Assembly (NCBI GenBank): GCA_016182965.1
Contig: JACPFM010000138.1
Location: 1 to 45,552 of the forward strand
Reading direction: 5' to 3'
Origin: Deltaproteobacteria bacterium
GTDB taxonomy: Bacteria; Myxococcota_A; Polyangia; Polyangiales; JADJMO01
DNA: 45,552 nucleotides
Of this stretch, positions 16,449-23,866 are shown piece by piece. The notes beneath the pieces were generated by a model, which did no database searches, had not been told where the DNA came from, and saw only the letters and a program-made list of their open reading frames with translations. Position numbers and translations under genes: made by a program. Positions within the stretch are counted from its first letter, which is position 1; every line of letters starts with the position of its first letter.

Positions 16449-16955
16449 ATGGACGAGACGACGTTCTGGGCGCTGATCGACGGAGCCCGCGCCGAGATGA
16501 CGCCCGAGCTCTCGAATCAGGCCGAGATCCTGCAGACGAAGCTCGAGCAGTTGCCACCGGCCGAGGTCGCGGAGTTCGACCGGATCTTCACGCGGCTTCA
16601 CCACGACGCTTATCGATGGGATCTCTGGGCCGCCGCCTACATCATCGAGGGCGGCTGCAGCGATGACGGCTTTCACTACTTCCGCGCCGGGCTCATTGGC
16701 CTTGGTCGCGACGTCTACTACGCGGCCGTTCGAGACCCGAGGACGCTGGTGAGCCAACCGTCTCGTGGCGTCGACTTCTCGAACGAGGAGATGTCGTACG
16801 CGGCAGCGAGCGCGTACGAAGCGATCACCGGTCGCGAGCTGCCGGATAGCGGCTTGACGCATCCGAGAGAACCCGCCGGTGAGCGGTTCGACGAGGCGAC
16901 CGTCGATCAGAAGTACCCCGAACTCGCCGCGAAGTTCGGCGGCGGCGGGCAGTGA
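16449..16955 (+). CDS. DUF4240 domain protein
   Basis: A 168-residue protein (MDETTFWALIDGARAEMTPE) matching the DUF4240 family, of near-normal length. Conserved features seen are the N-terminal 'm.e..FW.lId.a', 'RLHHDAYRWDLWAAAYIIEG', 'CSDDGFHYFRAGLIGLG', 'SYAAASAYEAITG', and a C-terminal 'fPeLaakF' (YPELAAKFGGG). Family members are often found near other small accessory genes; the biochemical role is unknown. TATTCG lies 6 nt before the ATG, a weak -10 match. It lies just after the junction that truncates the nucleotidyltransferase gene, so it may have arrived with that rearrangement. Confidence 0.85.
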   Translation: MDETTFWALIDGARAEMTPELSNQAEILQTKLEQLPPAEVAEFDRIFTRLHHDAYRWDLWAAAYIIEGGCSDDGFHYFRAGLIGLGRDVYYAAVRDPRTLVSQPSRGVDFSNEEMSYAAASAYEAITGRELPDSGLTHPREPAGERFDEATVDQKYPELAAKFGGGGQ

Positions 16956-16974
16956 CGACAGCAGGAGCGCCGCG

Positions 16975-17511
16975 TCACTTCTCGTTCTGGAAATCGATCG
17001 GGTAGGTCACCATCACCTTGCCGTCGAGCGGTGGCGGGAACTCCACGCGCAGATACACGTTGGAGATGCAGTCGACCATCGACGCAGGAATCGATGCATC
17101 CATCGCCTCGCTGTAGACGAGCTCGACGACGCCATCGAGCCCGATGACGAAGCGGCTGGACACCCCCCCGCGCGCGTTGGGATTCGCCGCCAGCGCGACC
17201 TCGTAACACTTCCGAAAGCGAGGGAACGCGCTGCGAATCACCCGCCTGATCGTCTCGGGCGGCAAACGCCCCTCGGTCGTCGAGGCGTCGGGGGCGGGCG
17301 CCGAAAGTCCGGCATCGCTCGACATCGGCAGGTACAATTCTTCCCTTCGTGCGATGCGACCGCGCGGCGTGACGGACGGCGCCGACGCAGCCGGCACGGT
17401 CGGCACGGCGACAGGTGCCGTCGGCGAGGTAGCGGTCCGCGGTTCGGCGCATCCGACCAGCGGGATGACAAACGATACGAGCCAGCGAGCGGTCGGCACC
17501 CGAGCGATCAT
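16975..17511 (-). CDS. Lipoprotein with AgmX/PglI-type C-terminal domain
   Basis: A 178-residue protein with signal MIARVPTARWLVSFVIPLVGC (lipobox Cys21), a Pro/Ala/Thr linker (22-80), and a C-terminal AgmX/PglI (TonB-like) domain: 'LPPETIRRVIRSAFPRFRKC' opening helix, 'VSSRFVIGLDGVVELVYSEA' strands, 'MVDCISNVYLRVEFPPPLDG' conserved Cys-helix-PP, and a final 'VMVTYPIDF' strand. It is a better match than the copy at 3746-4336, because the opening 'FPRFRKCYE' motif is complete. The role may be envelope energy transduction, but specific function is unknown. Divergent from the GNAT gene. Confidence 0.85.
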   Translation of the reverse strand: MIARVPTARWLVSFVIPLVGCAEPRTATSPTAPVAVPTVPAASAPSVTPRGRIARREELYLPMSSDAGLSAPAPDASTTEGRLPPETIRRVIRSAFPRFRKCYEVALAANPNARGGVSSRFVIGLDGVVELVYSEAMDASIPASMVDCISNVYLRVEFPPPLDGKVMVTYPIDFQNEK

Positions 17512-17551
17512 ACGCTGGTGTGGTGGTTCCCTGCCTCCGCGCGAGTGCGAC

Positions 17552-17557
17552 TACGAT
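17552..17557 (+). promoter_or_regulatory. -10 element TACGAT, leaderless spacing
   Basis: A TAnnnT hexamer 6 nt before GTG 17564. It fixes the start of the acetyltransferase. Confidence 0.5.
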
Positions 17558-17563
17558 CGCGCC

Positions 17564-18034
17564 GTGGCAGCCGCTCCCCCTGCCATCCGACGTGCCGTGC
17601 TGACGGACCTGCCGGCGATCGTCGATCTGCACGCGTTGCTGGTCTCGAACGAACGCCGCGAAGGCTACGACCCCGACGCGGATCCGCGCTGGTCGCGCTC
17701 GATCGAAGCGCGTCGGTACTTCGAGAAGCGCGTCTCCGGCGACGAGGGGATCGCGCTCGTGGCCGTCCACGAGGCGATGGTCGTCGGGTATCTGCTCGGG
17801 GGTCCGCGCCCGGGAGCGTCGCCCGCTGTCGGTCTCGAGAGCGTCTTCGTCGCGCCCGCGTCGCGGCGGCTCGGAGCGGCGACGGCGTTGGTTCGCGCGT
17901 TCCTCGAATGGTGCGACGCATCGAGCCTGCGACCGATCACGGTCGCCGTCGCGCCGGCCAACGCGGGCGCCGTTCGACTGTACGAGGCGCTCGGCTTCGC
18001 GCCGCGGACGCTCATCCTCGAGCGGCGGGGCTGA
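17564..18034 (+). CDS. GNAT-family N-acetyltransferase
   Basis: A 156-residue protein of normal GNAT length. It begins 'PPAIRRAVLTDLPAIVDLHA', the usual first strand and helix, and carries the acetyl-CoA-binding motif A as 'LESVFVAPASRRLGAATALV' (V-x-x-x-x-R-R-x-G-x-A), then 'ITVAVAPANAGAVRLYEALG', the N-x-x-A-x-x-x-Y-x-x-x-G-F motif. The substrate is not predictable; small amines, antibiotics or protein N-termini are all possible. The GTG start is chosen because domain homology begins there and TACGAT is 6 nt upstream. The divergent neighbour is a lipoprotein, with no clear functional link. Confidence 0.9.
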   Translation: MAAAPPAIRRAVLTDLPAIVDLHALLVSNERREGYDPDADPRWSRSIEARRYFEKRVSGDEGIALVAVHEAMVVGYLLGGPRPGASPAVGLESVFVAPASRRLGAATALVRAFLEWCDASSLRPITVAVAPANAGAVRLYEALGFAPRTLILERRG

Positions 18035-18086
18035 GCCGCACGGCGACATCGATCATGCGCGCGCCCGCAGCGGCCGTGCGCTGAGC

Positions 18087-18092
18087 TAAGGT
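18087..18092 (+). promoter_or_regulatory. -10 element TAAGGT, leaderless spacing
   Basis: A TAAGGT 6 nt upstream of GTG 18099. The surrounding 70 bp (from 18043) is repeated at 22621-22690 before another gene. Confidence 0.5.
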
Positions 18093-18098
18093 GCCTCG

Positions 18099-19172
18099 GT
18101 GCGCTCCGCCCGTCCGATCGCGATCGCTCTCGCGCTGGCGTCGGCGCGGCTCGCGATGGGAGATGCCGGCTTCGTCGAGCTGACCTGGAACGCACCGGAC
18201 TCGTGCCCCGATCGCGCGTACGTGCTCGCCGAGGTCGCGCGGCTGCTCGGTGACGTGCATGCGGCCGATGACGCGCGGGTGCGCGCCGACGCGATGATCG
18301 TCCGGGCCGGCGCGACCCTGCGCCTGACGCTGGCCACGCGCGTCGAGCAGGCCGCGCCGTGGGAGCGGAAGCTCGAATCGCCGAACTGCAAGGCGCTCGC
18401 GGACTCGGCGGCGCTGATCATCGCGCTCGCCGTCAACCCGAGCCGCGCGGGCGCCGCGCCGCCTGCGGTGAGCGCGCCATCGGCGAGCGTGGCTGCAGCC
18501 GCTAGCAGCGCGTCCGCGCCGCCACCCGCGAGCGCCGCGCCCGCAGCTTCGACGAGCGCGTCACCTCCGGTCGCATCCGCGGTCGCGCCGGCGGCAACCG
18601 CCGTCGTGGATTCCGATCCCGGTCCGCCGCCGCCCGCGCGCGAACCTCGCCGCTCGCTCCAAGTGACACTCGGCGTCGCACCGGCCATCGACATCGGCAC
18701 CGCGCCGGTCGCGCTGTTCGGGCCCCAACTCACCGCCGGAGTCGCCCGCGGCCTGATGTGCGCCGAGCTCGCCGCCATGTGGGCGCCGGACCACACGCGC
18801 GCCGTCGACGCTCCTGCCGGCGCGCGTGCGACGTTCACGAGCTTCGCCGTCGCGCCGCGCGCGGGCATCCGCTTCGGGCAGAGCCTGACGATCGCCTTGC
18901 TCCTGGGGCTCGACGTTGCGGCCATCGCGGCGCGGGGTGACGACGTCACCGTGCCGGAGAGCAGTCGCGTCACGCGCGTGTCTGGCGCCGCCACCGGCGC
19001 GTTCGCGTGGGCGCTCGGGGGCGCGTGGTTCCTCCGCGCCGACGCGACGCTGCTCGTCCCGACGACGCGGCCGCGATACTTCATCGAGCGGGTGGATCTC
19101 GAACCGGCCGAGGTCCACCGTACGCCGTGGGTCACCGCGCGGCTCTCCGTCGGGCTCGAGCTGCGGCTGTGA
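18099..19172 (+). CDS. Outer-membrane beta-barrel-like protein next to ECF sigma factor
   Basis: A 357-residue protein. After an N-terminal signal (residues 1-22), residues 23-125 form a domain seen in many Myxococcota envelope proteins ('VELTWNAPDSCPDRAYVLAE', then 'W.R.L...NC.ALADS.ALIIAL'). Residues 127-185 are an Ala/Ser/Pro linker; 186-357 are alternating amphipathic strands ending in 'ARLSVGLELRL', typical of an outer-membrane barrel C-terminus. The GTG start has TAAGGT 6 nt before it. The sigma-factor gene follows directly, so the set may sense an envelope signal. A truncated paralogue of the N-terminal domain lies at 21808-22008. Confidence 0.85.
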   Translation: MRSARPIAIALALASARLAMGDAGFVELTWNAPDSCPDRAYVLAEVARLLGDVHAADDARVRADAMIVRAGATLRLTLATRVEQAAPWERKLESPNCKALADSAALIIALAVNPSRAGAAPPAVSAPSASVAAAASSASAPPPASAAPAASTSASPPVASAVAPAATAVVDSDPGPPPPAREPRRSLQVTLGVAPAIDIGTAPVALFGPQLTAGVARGLMCAELAAMWAPDHTRAVDAPAGARATFTSFAVAPRAGIRFGQSLTIALLLGLDVAAIAARGDDVTVPESSRVTRVSGAATGAFAWALGGAWFLRADATLLVPTTRPRYFIERVDLEPAEVHRTPWVTARLSVGLELRL

Positions 19173-19234
19173 CGCAGCGCTCCGGGCCGATCACGGATTC
19201 GCTCGCCTGCGGACACTCACCGGCAGGTCCCCGG

Positions 19235-19819
19235 ATGCACGTGCTCGCCGAGCAACGCTCGACCCCTCCCGCCGCGCCCGCGTCGCGCAGCGAAGAGCGT
19301 TTCCTCGCGCTCTACGACGAGCTGTCGCCGATGGTGTTCCGCATGGCCCGGCGCCTCGGCGTCCCCGACGAGGCGCTCGACGACGTGGTGCAGGAGATCT
19401 TCGTCGTGGTGCACCGCCGCCTCCCCGACTTCGCCGCCCGCTCGTCGCCCAGGACGTGGGTGACCGGCATCGCGCTGCGCGTGGTGCAGGGCTTCCGTCG
19501 CGGCGCGCGGCGGCGCCTCGCGCGCATCGAGCCGACCGCCGACGTCGACGCGTATCCAGTCCACGCGCACGGTCCCGAGGCCGAGGCGGAGCGCGGCGAG
19601 GCGGTCGCGTTCCTCCGCGCGTTCCTCGACGCGCTCGACGACGGCAAACGCACGGCGTTCGTGTTGTGCGAGCTCGAACAGCTGACCGCGCCCGAGATCG
19701 CCGAGGCGACCGGCGCGAACCTCAACACCGTCTACGCGCGCATCCGCGCCGCGCGGCGGCTGTTCGAAGATGCCATCGCGCACCGTCGAGCGCCGCGCGA
19801 GGGAGGGGTCGATGAGTGA
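19235..19819 (+). CDS. ECF-type RNA polymerase sigma factor
   Basis: A 194-residue sigma-70 family protein of ECF size. Region 2 spans about 20-90 (ERFLALYDELSPMVFRMARR; DDVVQEIFVVVHRRLPDF; SPRTWVTGIALRVVQ) and region 4 spans about 125-185 (LDALDDGKRTAFVLCELEQL; TAPEIAEATGANLNTVYARI; RAARRLFEDAI). It should direct RNA polymerase to its own promoters. ATG 19235 gives a normal N-terminus; GTG 19169, overlapping the stop of the barrel gene, is an alternative. The downstream membrane protein overlaps by 8 nt, so the two are translationally coupled and the latter could act as its anti-sigma factor. Confidence 0.95.
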   Translation: MHVLAEQRSTPPAAPASRSEERFLALYDELSPMVFRMARRLGVPDEALDDVVQEIFVVVHRRLPDFAARSSPRTWVTGIALRVVQGFRRGARRRLARIEPTADVDAYPVHAHGPEAEAERGEAVAFLRAFLDALDDGKRTAFVLCELEQLTAPEIAEATGANLNTVYARIRAARRLFEDAIAHRRAPREGGVDE

Positions 19820-20546
19820 CGAGCAGCTCGGTCCCGAGGCGCGCGCCATCCTCGACGCGGCGCGCGCGGCCGACGAGCCCGATCCGGCGCGGATCGCGCG
19901 CGTGCGGCACGACGTGTCGCGTCGGGTTGGCCTGGTCGTCGGTGCGGCGGCCGCGACCACCGCGGTCAAGACGGCGGCGGCTGCGTCGGCGGCGGCGGCG
20001 TGGACGAAGGGCGTGGCGATCGTCCTGCTGGTCGCGGCCGGCGCCGGCGGCGTCATCGCGGTGCGGGCGAGACGATCCGTGCCTGCCGCGAGCCCGGTCC
20101 CATCACAGCCGAGCGCGCTCGCCACGCCGACGCCGCTCCCAACGCCAGCCGCCTCCCCGCTCGTCGCGCAGGAGCCCTCGCCGGTCGCCGTCCCGTCGGC
20201 GACACCGAGCGTCGCACCGGTTCCCACGCCGCGCGTCGTGCCGGCGCCGTCCGCAGCACCAAGCGCCGTCGACACGCTGGCGGCAGAGCGCGCGTTCCTT
20301 GCCGAGGCGCAGAAGGCGCTCTCGGAGTCACGTTACCCGCGCGCGCTCGATCTCTACGACCGCTACAAGGCGGAGTACCCGTTCGGACAGTTCAAGCTCG
20401 AGTGCTCCGTCGGCCGCGTCATCGCTCTCTGCAGAATGGGCCGTGGCGACGCGCGCTCCGAGGCCGACAAGCTCCTGGCGACCAACCCGCCACCCGCCCT
20501 CGCCGCCCGCATCCACGCCGCCTGTGACGCCGACGCGGGGCCCTGA
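19812..20546 (+). CDS. Membrane-anchored protein, possible anti-sigma partner
   Basis: A 244-residue protein. Residues 1-50 are cytoplasmic (EARAILDAARAADEPDPARI; a short helical, anti-sigma-like segment), residues 53-75 a transmembrane helix (GVAIVLLVAAGAGGVIAV in part), 80-150 a Pro/Ala/Ser/Thr spacer, and 155-244 a small helical TPR/YfgM-like domain (AEAQKALSESRYPRALDLYD; CRMGRGDARSEADKLL). No HxxxCxxC zinc motif is visible. GGGAGGGG precedes the ATG; the ATG overlaps the sigma stop (ATGAGTGA). The anti-sigma role is inferred from coupling, membrane anchoring and cytoplasmic N-terminus. Homologous sigma/TM/TPR sets are common in Myxococcota. Confidence 0.8.
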   Translation: MSDEQLGPEARAILDAARAADEPDPARIARVRHDVSRRVGLVVGAAAATTAVKTAAAASAAAAWTKGVAIVLLVAAGAGGVIAVRARRSVPAASPVPSQPSALATPTPLPTPAASPLVAQEPSPVAVPSATPSVAPVPTPRVVPAPSAAPSAVDTLAAERAFLAEAQKALSESRYPRALDLYDRYKAEYPFGQFKLECSVGRVIALCRMGRGDARSEADKLLATNPPPALAARIHAACDADAGP

Positions 20547-20595
20547 TCACGGAATCGGCACGATGCGGTCACTCAGTCGACAGAGGTTCCTCGAC

Positions 20596-21726
20596 ATGCG
20601 CATCCTCACCTGCACGCTCTCCTTGATCGCCTGCGCGCTCACCGCCGCCGCGGTGCAGGCGTGCGTCAGCGATCAGAAGCTCGGGACCGACGGTTTGGCG
20701 ACGACCGAGTGCCGGGCCGACCGTCTGCCGACCGACGGCACCGCGTGCGATCCGGTCAAGAACCCGGCCGGCACGTTCTGTCGCTTGGGCTCGTGCGGTT
20801 GGGGCACCGAGGCGGAGTGCACCTGCGAGTCCGGCCGGTGGAAGTGCGCGACGAGCAGCCGGGACGACTACGGCTGTGGGACGCCGCCGCTCTGCCGCAA
20901 GAAGACTTCGACCACGTGCGACGATGTTTGCGTGTTTCGCGATGGAAACTGCTATCCGCCGACCGGCGTTCGCACCGGGTGCTGCGCGCAGCCGGGAGTC
21001 GGGTACGACGAAGCCCGCGACTGCACCTACGGGCTCGAGCAGACCATCGGGTGCGCGCCCGATCCGATTCCACTCGCGGAAGCGTGCGGAATGACCGGCG
21101 CCGTTGGCTGCGCCATCACGATGGAGGGTACGAAGCGCCGCGTGTGGTTCACGCCGGGCCGCACGATGGGCTGGACCGGCTCCGAAGCGTGCTCCTCCGA
21201 ACTATATGAGCGCGTCGTCAACGCGAAGCCCTGCCCCGGTGACGCGGGCGTCGACGCGGTGTCCGACGCGGACGCCGGCCCGGACTCAGCGGCAACGACC
21301 TACGTTGCGGACGACTTCGATTCCTGGCGCTGGAGCTGGGTGGGAACCGGGATGTTTGGGAGCTTCGCGATGGACCGCGACTGCGGCATCGATGCAGAAG
21401 GGACGCTCTCGTATTACGGCGGACCGCCCACCGGCGCGGGCGTCGTCGCCGCCGATGAGTGCGCAGCATTCAAGGCGCTGGCCGTGTCGTCGGAGGTCAC
21501 CTCCGCCTTCGCGAAGTTCGGCGGCTCCGGCGCGTGGTGCGCGCCGGTGTCCGACGACTACACCACGGCCAAGCTGACCGTCCGCGACGGCGGCACGCAC
21601 GGCGTCACGTGGGCCGGCGGATGCAGCGACGTCGAGCCGTTCAAGAAGCTCCGCACGGAGATGACCCGTCTCGGAGGCAAGTACATCGTGCCTGCGACGA
21701 CCGACGCTGCGACCGACGGTGGCTGA
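20596..21726 (+). CDS. Cys-rich lipoprotein (intact paralogue)
   Basis: A 376-residue lipoprotein. The start is MRILTCTLSLIACALTAAAV followed by the QAC lipobox; ATG 20563 is an upstream alternative. Residues 30-200 contain about 18 cysteines with the modules 'GTFCRLGSCGWGTEAEC-TC-ESGRW' and 'GCCAQPGVGYDEARDCTYG', then an Asp/Ala linker (PCPGDAGVDAVSDADAG), then a second domain (CGIDAEGTLSYYGGPPTG ... GAWCAPVSDDYTTAKLTV). It closes the barrel-sigma-membrane set. The first 190 residues are closely similar to 22677-23294, while the C-terminal domain is unrelated to that copy's. Function unknown. Confidence 0.85.
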   Translation: MRILTCTLSLIACALTAAAVQACVSDQKLGTDGLATTECRADRLPTDGTACDPVKNPAGTFCRLGSCGWGTEAECTCESGRWKCATSSRDDYGCGTPPLCRKKTSTTCDDVCVFRDGNCYPPTGVRTGCCAQPGVGYDEARDCTYGLEQTIGCAPDPIPLAEACGMTGAVGCAITMEGTKRRVWFTPGRTMGWTGSEACSSELYERVVNAKPCPGDAGVDAVSDADAGPDSAATTYVADDFDSWRWSWVGTGMFGSFAMDRDCGIDAEGTLSYYGGPPTGAGVVAADECAAFKALAVSSEVTSAFAKFGGSGAWCAPVSDDYTTAKLTVRDGGTHGVTWAGGCSDVEPFKKLRTEMTRLGGKYIVPATTDAATDGG

Positions 21727-21807
21727 AGATCGCGATCGCGACGATCACGCGTCCGCGACCGCGGCGGTGCTGGTCACGAGCGGGAACCCATGCCAGCCTG
21801 ACGCGCG

Positions 21808-22008
21808 ATGCCGTTGCGCCTCGCGCTCGCGTTGCATGCCGCGCTGCTCGGCGAGCCACGGAGCGTCCAGCTCGAGTACGACGCGCCGCCCGGCTGTCCG
21901 GATCGCGCCGCGTTCGTCGCCGCCGTCGAGGCGCGCCTCGGACCGACGCGTGTCGACCCGAACGCGCCGGTCGCCGTCGAGGTGCAGATCGACATCACCG
22001 AGGCGACG
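21808..22008 (+). pseudogene. N-terminal fragment of a second barrel-family gene
   Basis: From ATG 21808 the frame reads MPLRLALALHAALLGEPRSV ... 'LEYDAPPGCPDRAAFVAAVE', matching the N-terminal domain of the protein at 18099-19172 ('LTWNAPDSCPDRAYVLAEVA'). Similarity ends after 'VEVQIDIT' near 22000, where the DNA switches to a Cys-rich protein in a different frame. The linker and barrel are missing. It is the remnant of a second copy of the barrel gene, fused by deletion or recombination to the fragment at 22006-22361. Confidence 0.7.
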
Positions 22009-22361
22009 CGTATTGCGACGCGGGCAGGTGGTCGCTCGCAGGCTTCCCCTGCAGCGCGCCGCCGCCGTGCCCGTCGACCAGGCCGGCCCTCGGCGCCGCT
22101 TGCAGCCCCACGGTCGGCTACTGTTCGTACAAAAACGCCTGCGGCAGCATGGACGTCGCGTTCTGCGGCACAAGCGGAGCATGGCGCTTGTTCGCGGGTC
22201 GTTGCGCGACGCCCGGTTGTCCGACGACGCCGATCGACGGTTCAGCGTGCTCGGCGCCCGACGGCGCGACGTGCACCTACCCGGTCGGCGGCGGCTGCGC
22301 GCTGTCGTGCACGTGCGGCGCCGGGTCGAAGACCTGGGCGTGCACGCAGACATGCCCGTGA
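22006..22361 (+). pseudogene. C-terminal fragment of a Cys-rich lipoprotein gene
   Basis: In the frame ending with TGA at 22361 the sequence reads 'GDAYCDAGRWSLAGFPC', 'CPSTRPALGAACSPTVGYC', 'SGAWRLFAGRCATPGCPTTP', 'CTYPVGGGCALSCTCGAG', 'TWACTQTCP'. This is a well-formed Cys-rich lipoprotein C-terminus with two C-x-x-x-W modules. No signal peptide or start of its own exists: immediately upstream is the barrel-family fragment in another frame. The segment therefore cannot be expressed as a normal secreted protein. Confidence 0.65.
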
Positions 22362-22676
22362 TACCCATGAAGCCAGCGCTTGCGACGCGCGGCGCTCTGC
22401 ACGCGCCATGCGACTCCTCATCGTTCGTCGGCCGAGCATCGATGGCGCCGCGAAGACCTGGTGACCCCTCGCGAGCGAGATCTACCCGGTTACGAACAGC
22501 CATCGCCGCGAAGCTCGGCTGGGACGCATCTGGCACGTGACGGGCGTCGGCCCAGGCGTCGGCGCGGGGCAGACATGGTGGCCCGCCAAAATGTCGCTCT
22601 GCGGTCGCACGCGCAGGGCCGGCGACATCGATCATGCCCGCTCCCGCACCACACCTTGGTGAGGTAAGGTGCCTTC
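22362..22676 (+). other. Intergenic remnant region
   Basis: 315 bp with no gene I can support. The last 70 bp (22621-22690) repeat the region before the barrel gene at 18043-18110, sharing GGCGACATCGATCATG and TAAGGTGCC. That supports duplication of the upstream segment with the cluster. Confidence 0.5.
22665..22670 (+). promoter_or_regulatory. -10 element TAAGGT, leaderless spacing
   Basis: TAAGGT 6 nt upstream of GTG 22677, the same hexamer and spacing as at 18087-18092. Confidence 0.5.
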
Positions 22677-23807
22677 GTGCGCGCCTTTCCTCTCGCGCTT
22701 TGCTGCATCGCGTCCGCGCTGACCGCGGCCACCGTGCCGGCCTGCGTCAGTGATCGGACCGACGGGGTGGCGGCGACCGAGTGCCAGGCCGACCGCCTAC
22801 CGACCGACGGCACCACTTGCGATCCGGTCAAGAACCCGGCGGGCACGTTCTGTCGCTTGGGCTCGTGCGGCTGGGGCACCGAGGCGGAGTGCGCGTGCAT
22901 GTCCGGCCGGTGGAGCTGCTCGCTGAGCCACCGCGACGACTACGGGTGTGGACCCCCGCCGTTCTGCCGCGAGAAGACCTCGCCCTCGTGCGACGAGTGC
23001 GCCTTCCACGGCGGCGCATGCTTGGCGCCGAAACCGGGCGTCACCTGCTGTGAGCAGCCGGGAACCGCCTACGACGAAGCACGCGACTGCACCTACGGCC
23101 TCCAGCAGGCCGTCGCCTGCGCCCCCGAGCCGCTCGCGCCCACGAACGCCTGCAGCATGACGGGCGCGATCGACTGCGTGATCACGAATGACGGCACCAC
23201 CCGACGCGTGTGGAAGGTGCCGGGTCTCATCGGCGGGTGGAACGCGCCCGAGAAGTGCTCTGCCGAGCTGCGCGCGCGCGTTCTCGACGCGTAGCCCTGC
23301 GTCGGCGACGCAGGTGCCGACGCGGATGCGGTCGCCGATTCGGAGGCAGCGGCCGACGCTGCGCTCTGCTGCCCGCCAGCCGAGACACCGACCTGCGACT
23401 CTTTCTTCCCGGGCGGCAGCCGGTCGTCCACGGGAGCCTGCGCGCCCAAGATCTGCGACGTGCCGCCGCCGGCCGCTTCGTGGCGCGTCGACGACGCAGG
23501 TTGCCCCTACTGGTACGCAGAGCCCGGCAAGAGCTGTCTTCCGCTACCCGACTCGGGTGGGGCGTGCCCGTACCCGCTCGAGGCGCTTGGTCCGTGGAAC
23601 GAGGCGAAGGCCTGCTGGCCGTCGACCGAGGTGTTCTTCGAGTGCGCCGACGGTCCCGACGGCGGCACGATGTTCACCTGCTTCGTTCGCATCTCGACCG
23701 GCGAGTTCTTCCTCGCGTCGACGACCCAGATCCCGACGGGATCGGACTACCGCGCGTGCACCTCGGCGGAGTCGGGCGCGCATTCCGCGTACTCGCGCTG
23801 CGAGTGA
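22677..23807 (+). pseudogene. Cys-rich lipoprotein gene interrupted by one amber codon
   Basis: From GTG 22677 a lipoprotein (MRAFPLALCCIASALTAATV + PAC lipobox) runs 205 residues to TAG at 23292-23294, then continues in the same frame to TGA at 23807 with coding character throughout: 'PCVGDAGADADAVADSEAAA' linker, then 'TCDSFFPGGSRSSTGACAPK', 'CPYWYAEPGKSCLPLPDSGG', 'ECADGPDGGTMFTCFVRIST'. At the aligned site the intact paralogue (20596-21726) has AAG (Lys). One A-to-T change therefore explains the stop. Without it the protein would be 376 residues, the same length as the paralogue. Options: a recent nonsense mutation, a sequencing error, or readthrough. The truncated 205-residue form could still be secreted. 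Confidence 0.85.
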
Positions 23808-23853
23808 GGCTTCGGTCATTGCGACTCTTCAGCCATTCGGCTGGCTGGCGGCG

Positions 23854-23859
23854 TAGGAT
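23854..23859 (+). promoter_or_regulatory. -10 element TAGGAT, leaderless spacing
   Basis: TAGGAT 7 nt before GTG 23867. No Shine-Dalgarno is present. Confidence 0.5.
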
Positions 23860-23866
23860 CGATGGC

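Noticed and set aside
23292..23294. Amber codon as programmed pyrrolysine or suppressor readthrough
   Set aside because: No pyl genes or downstream structure are visible, and the paralogue has a plain Lys codon there; a point mutation or sequencing error is simpler.
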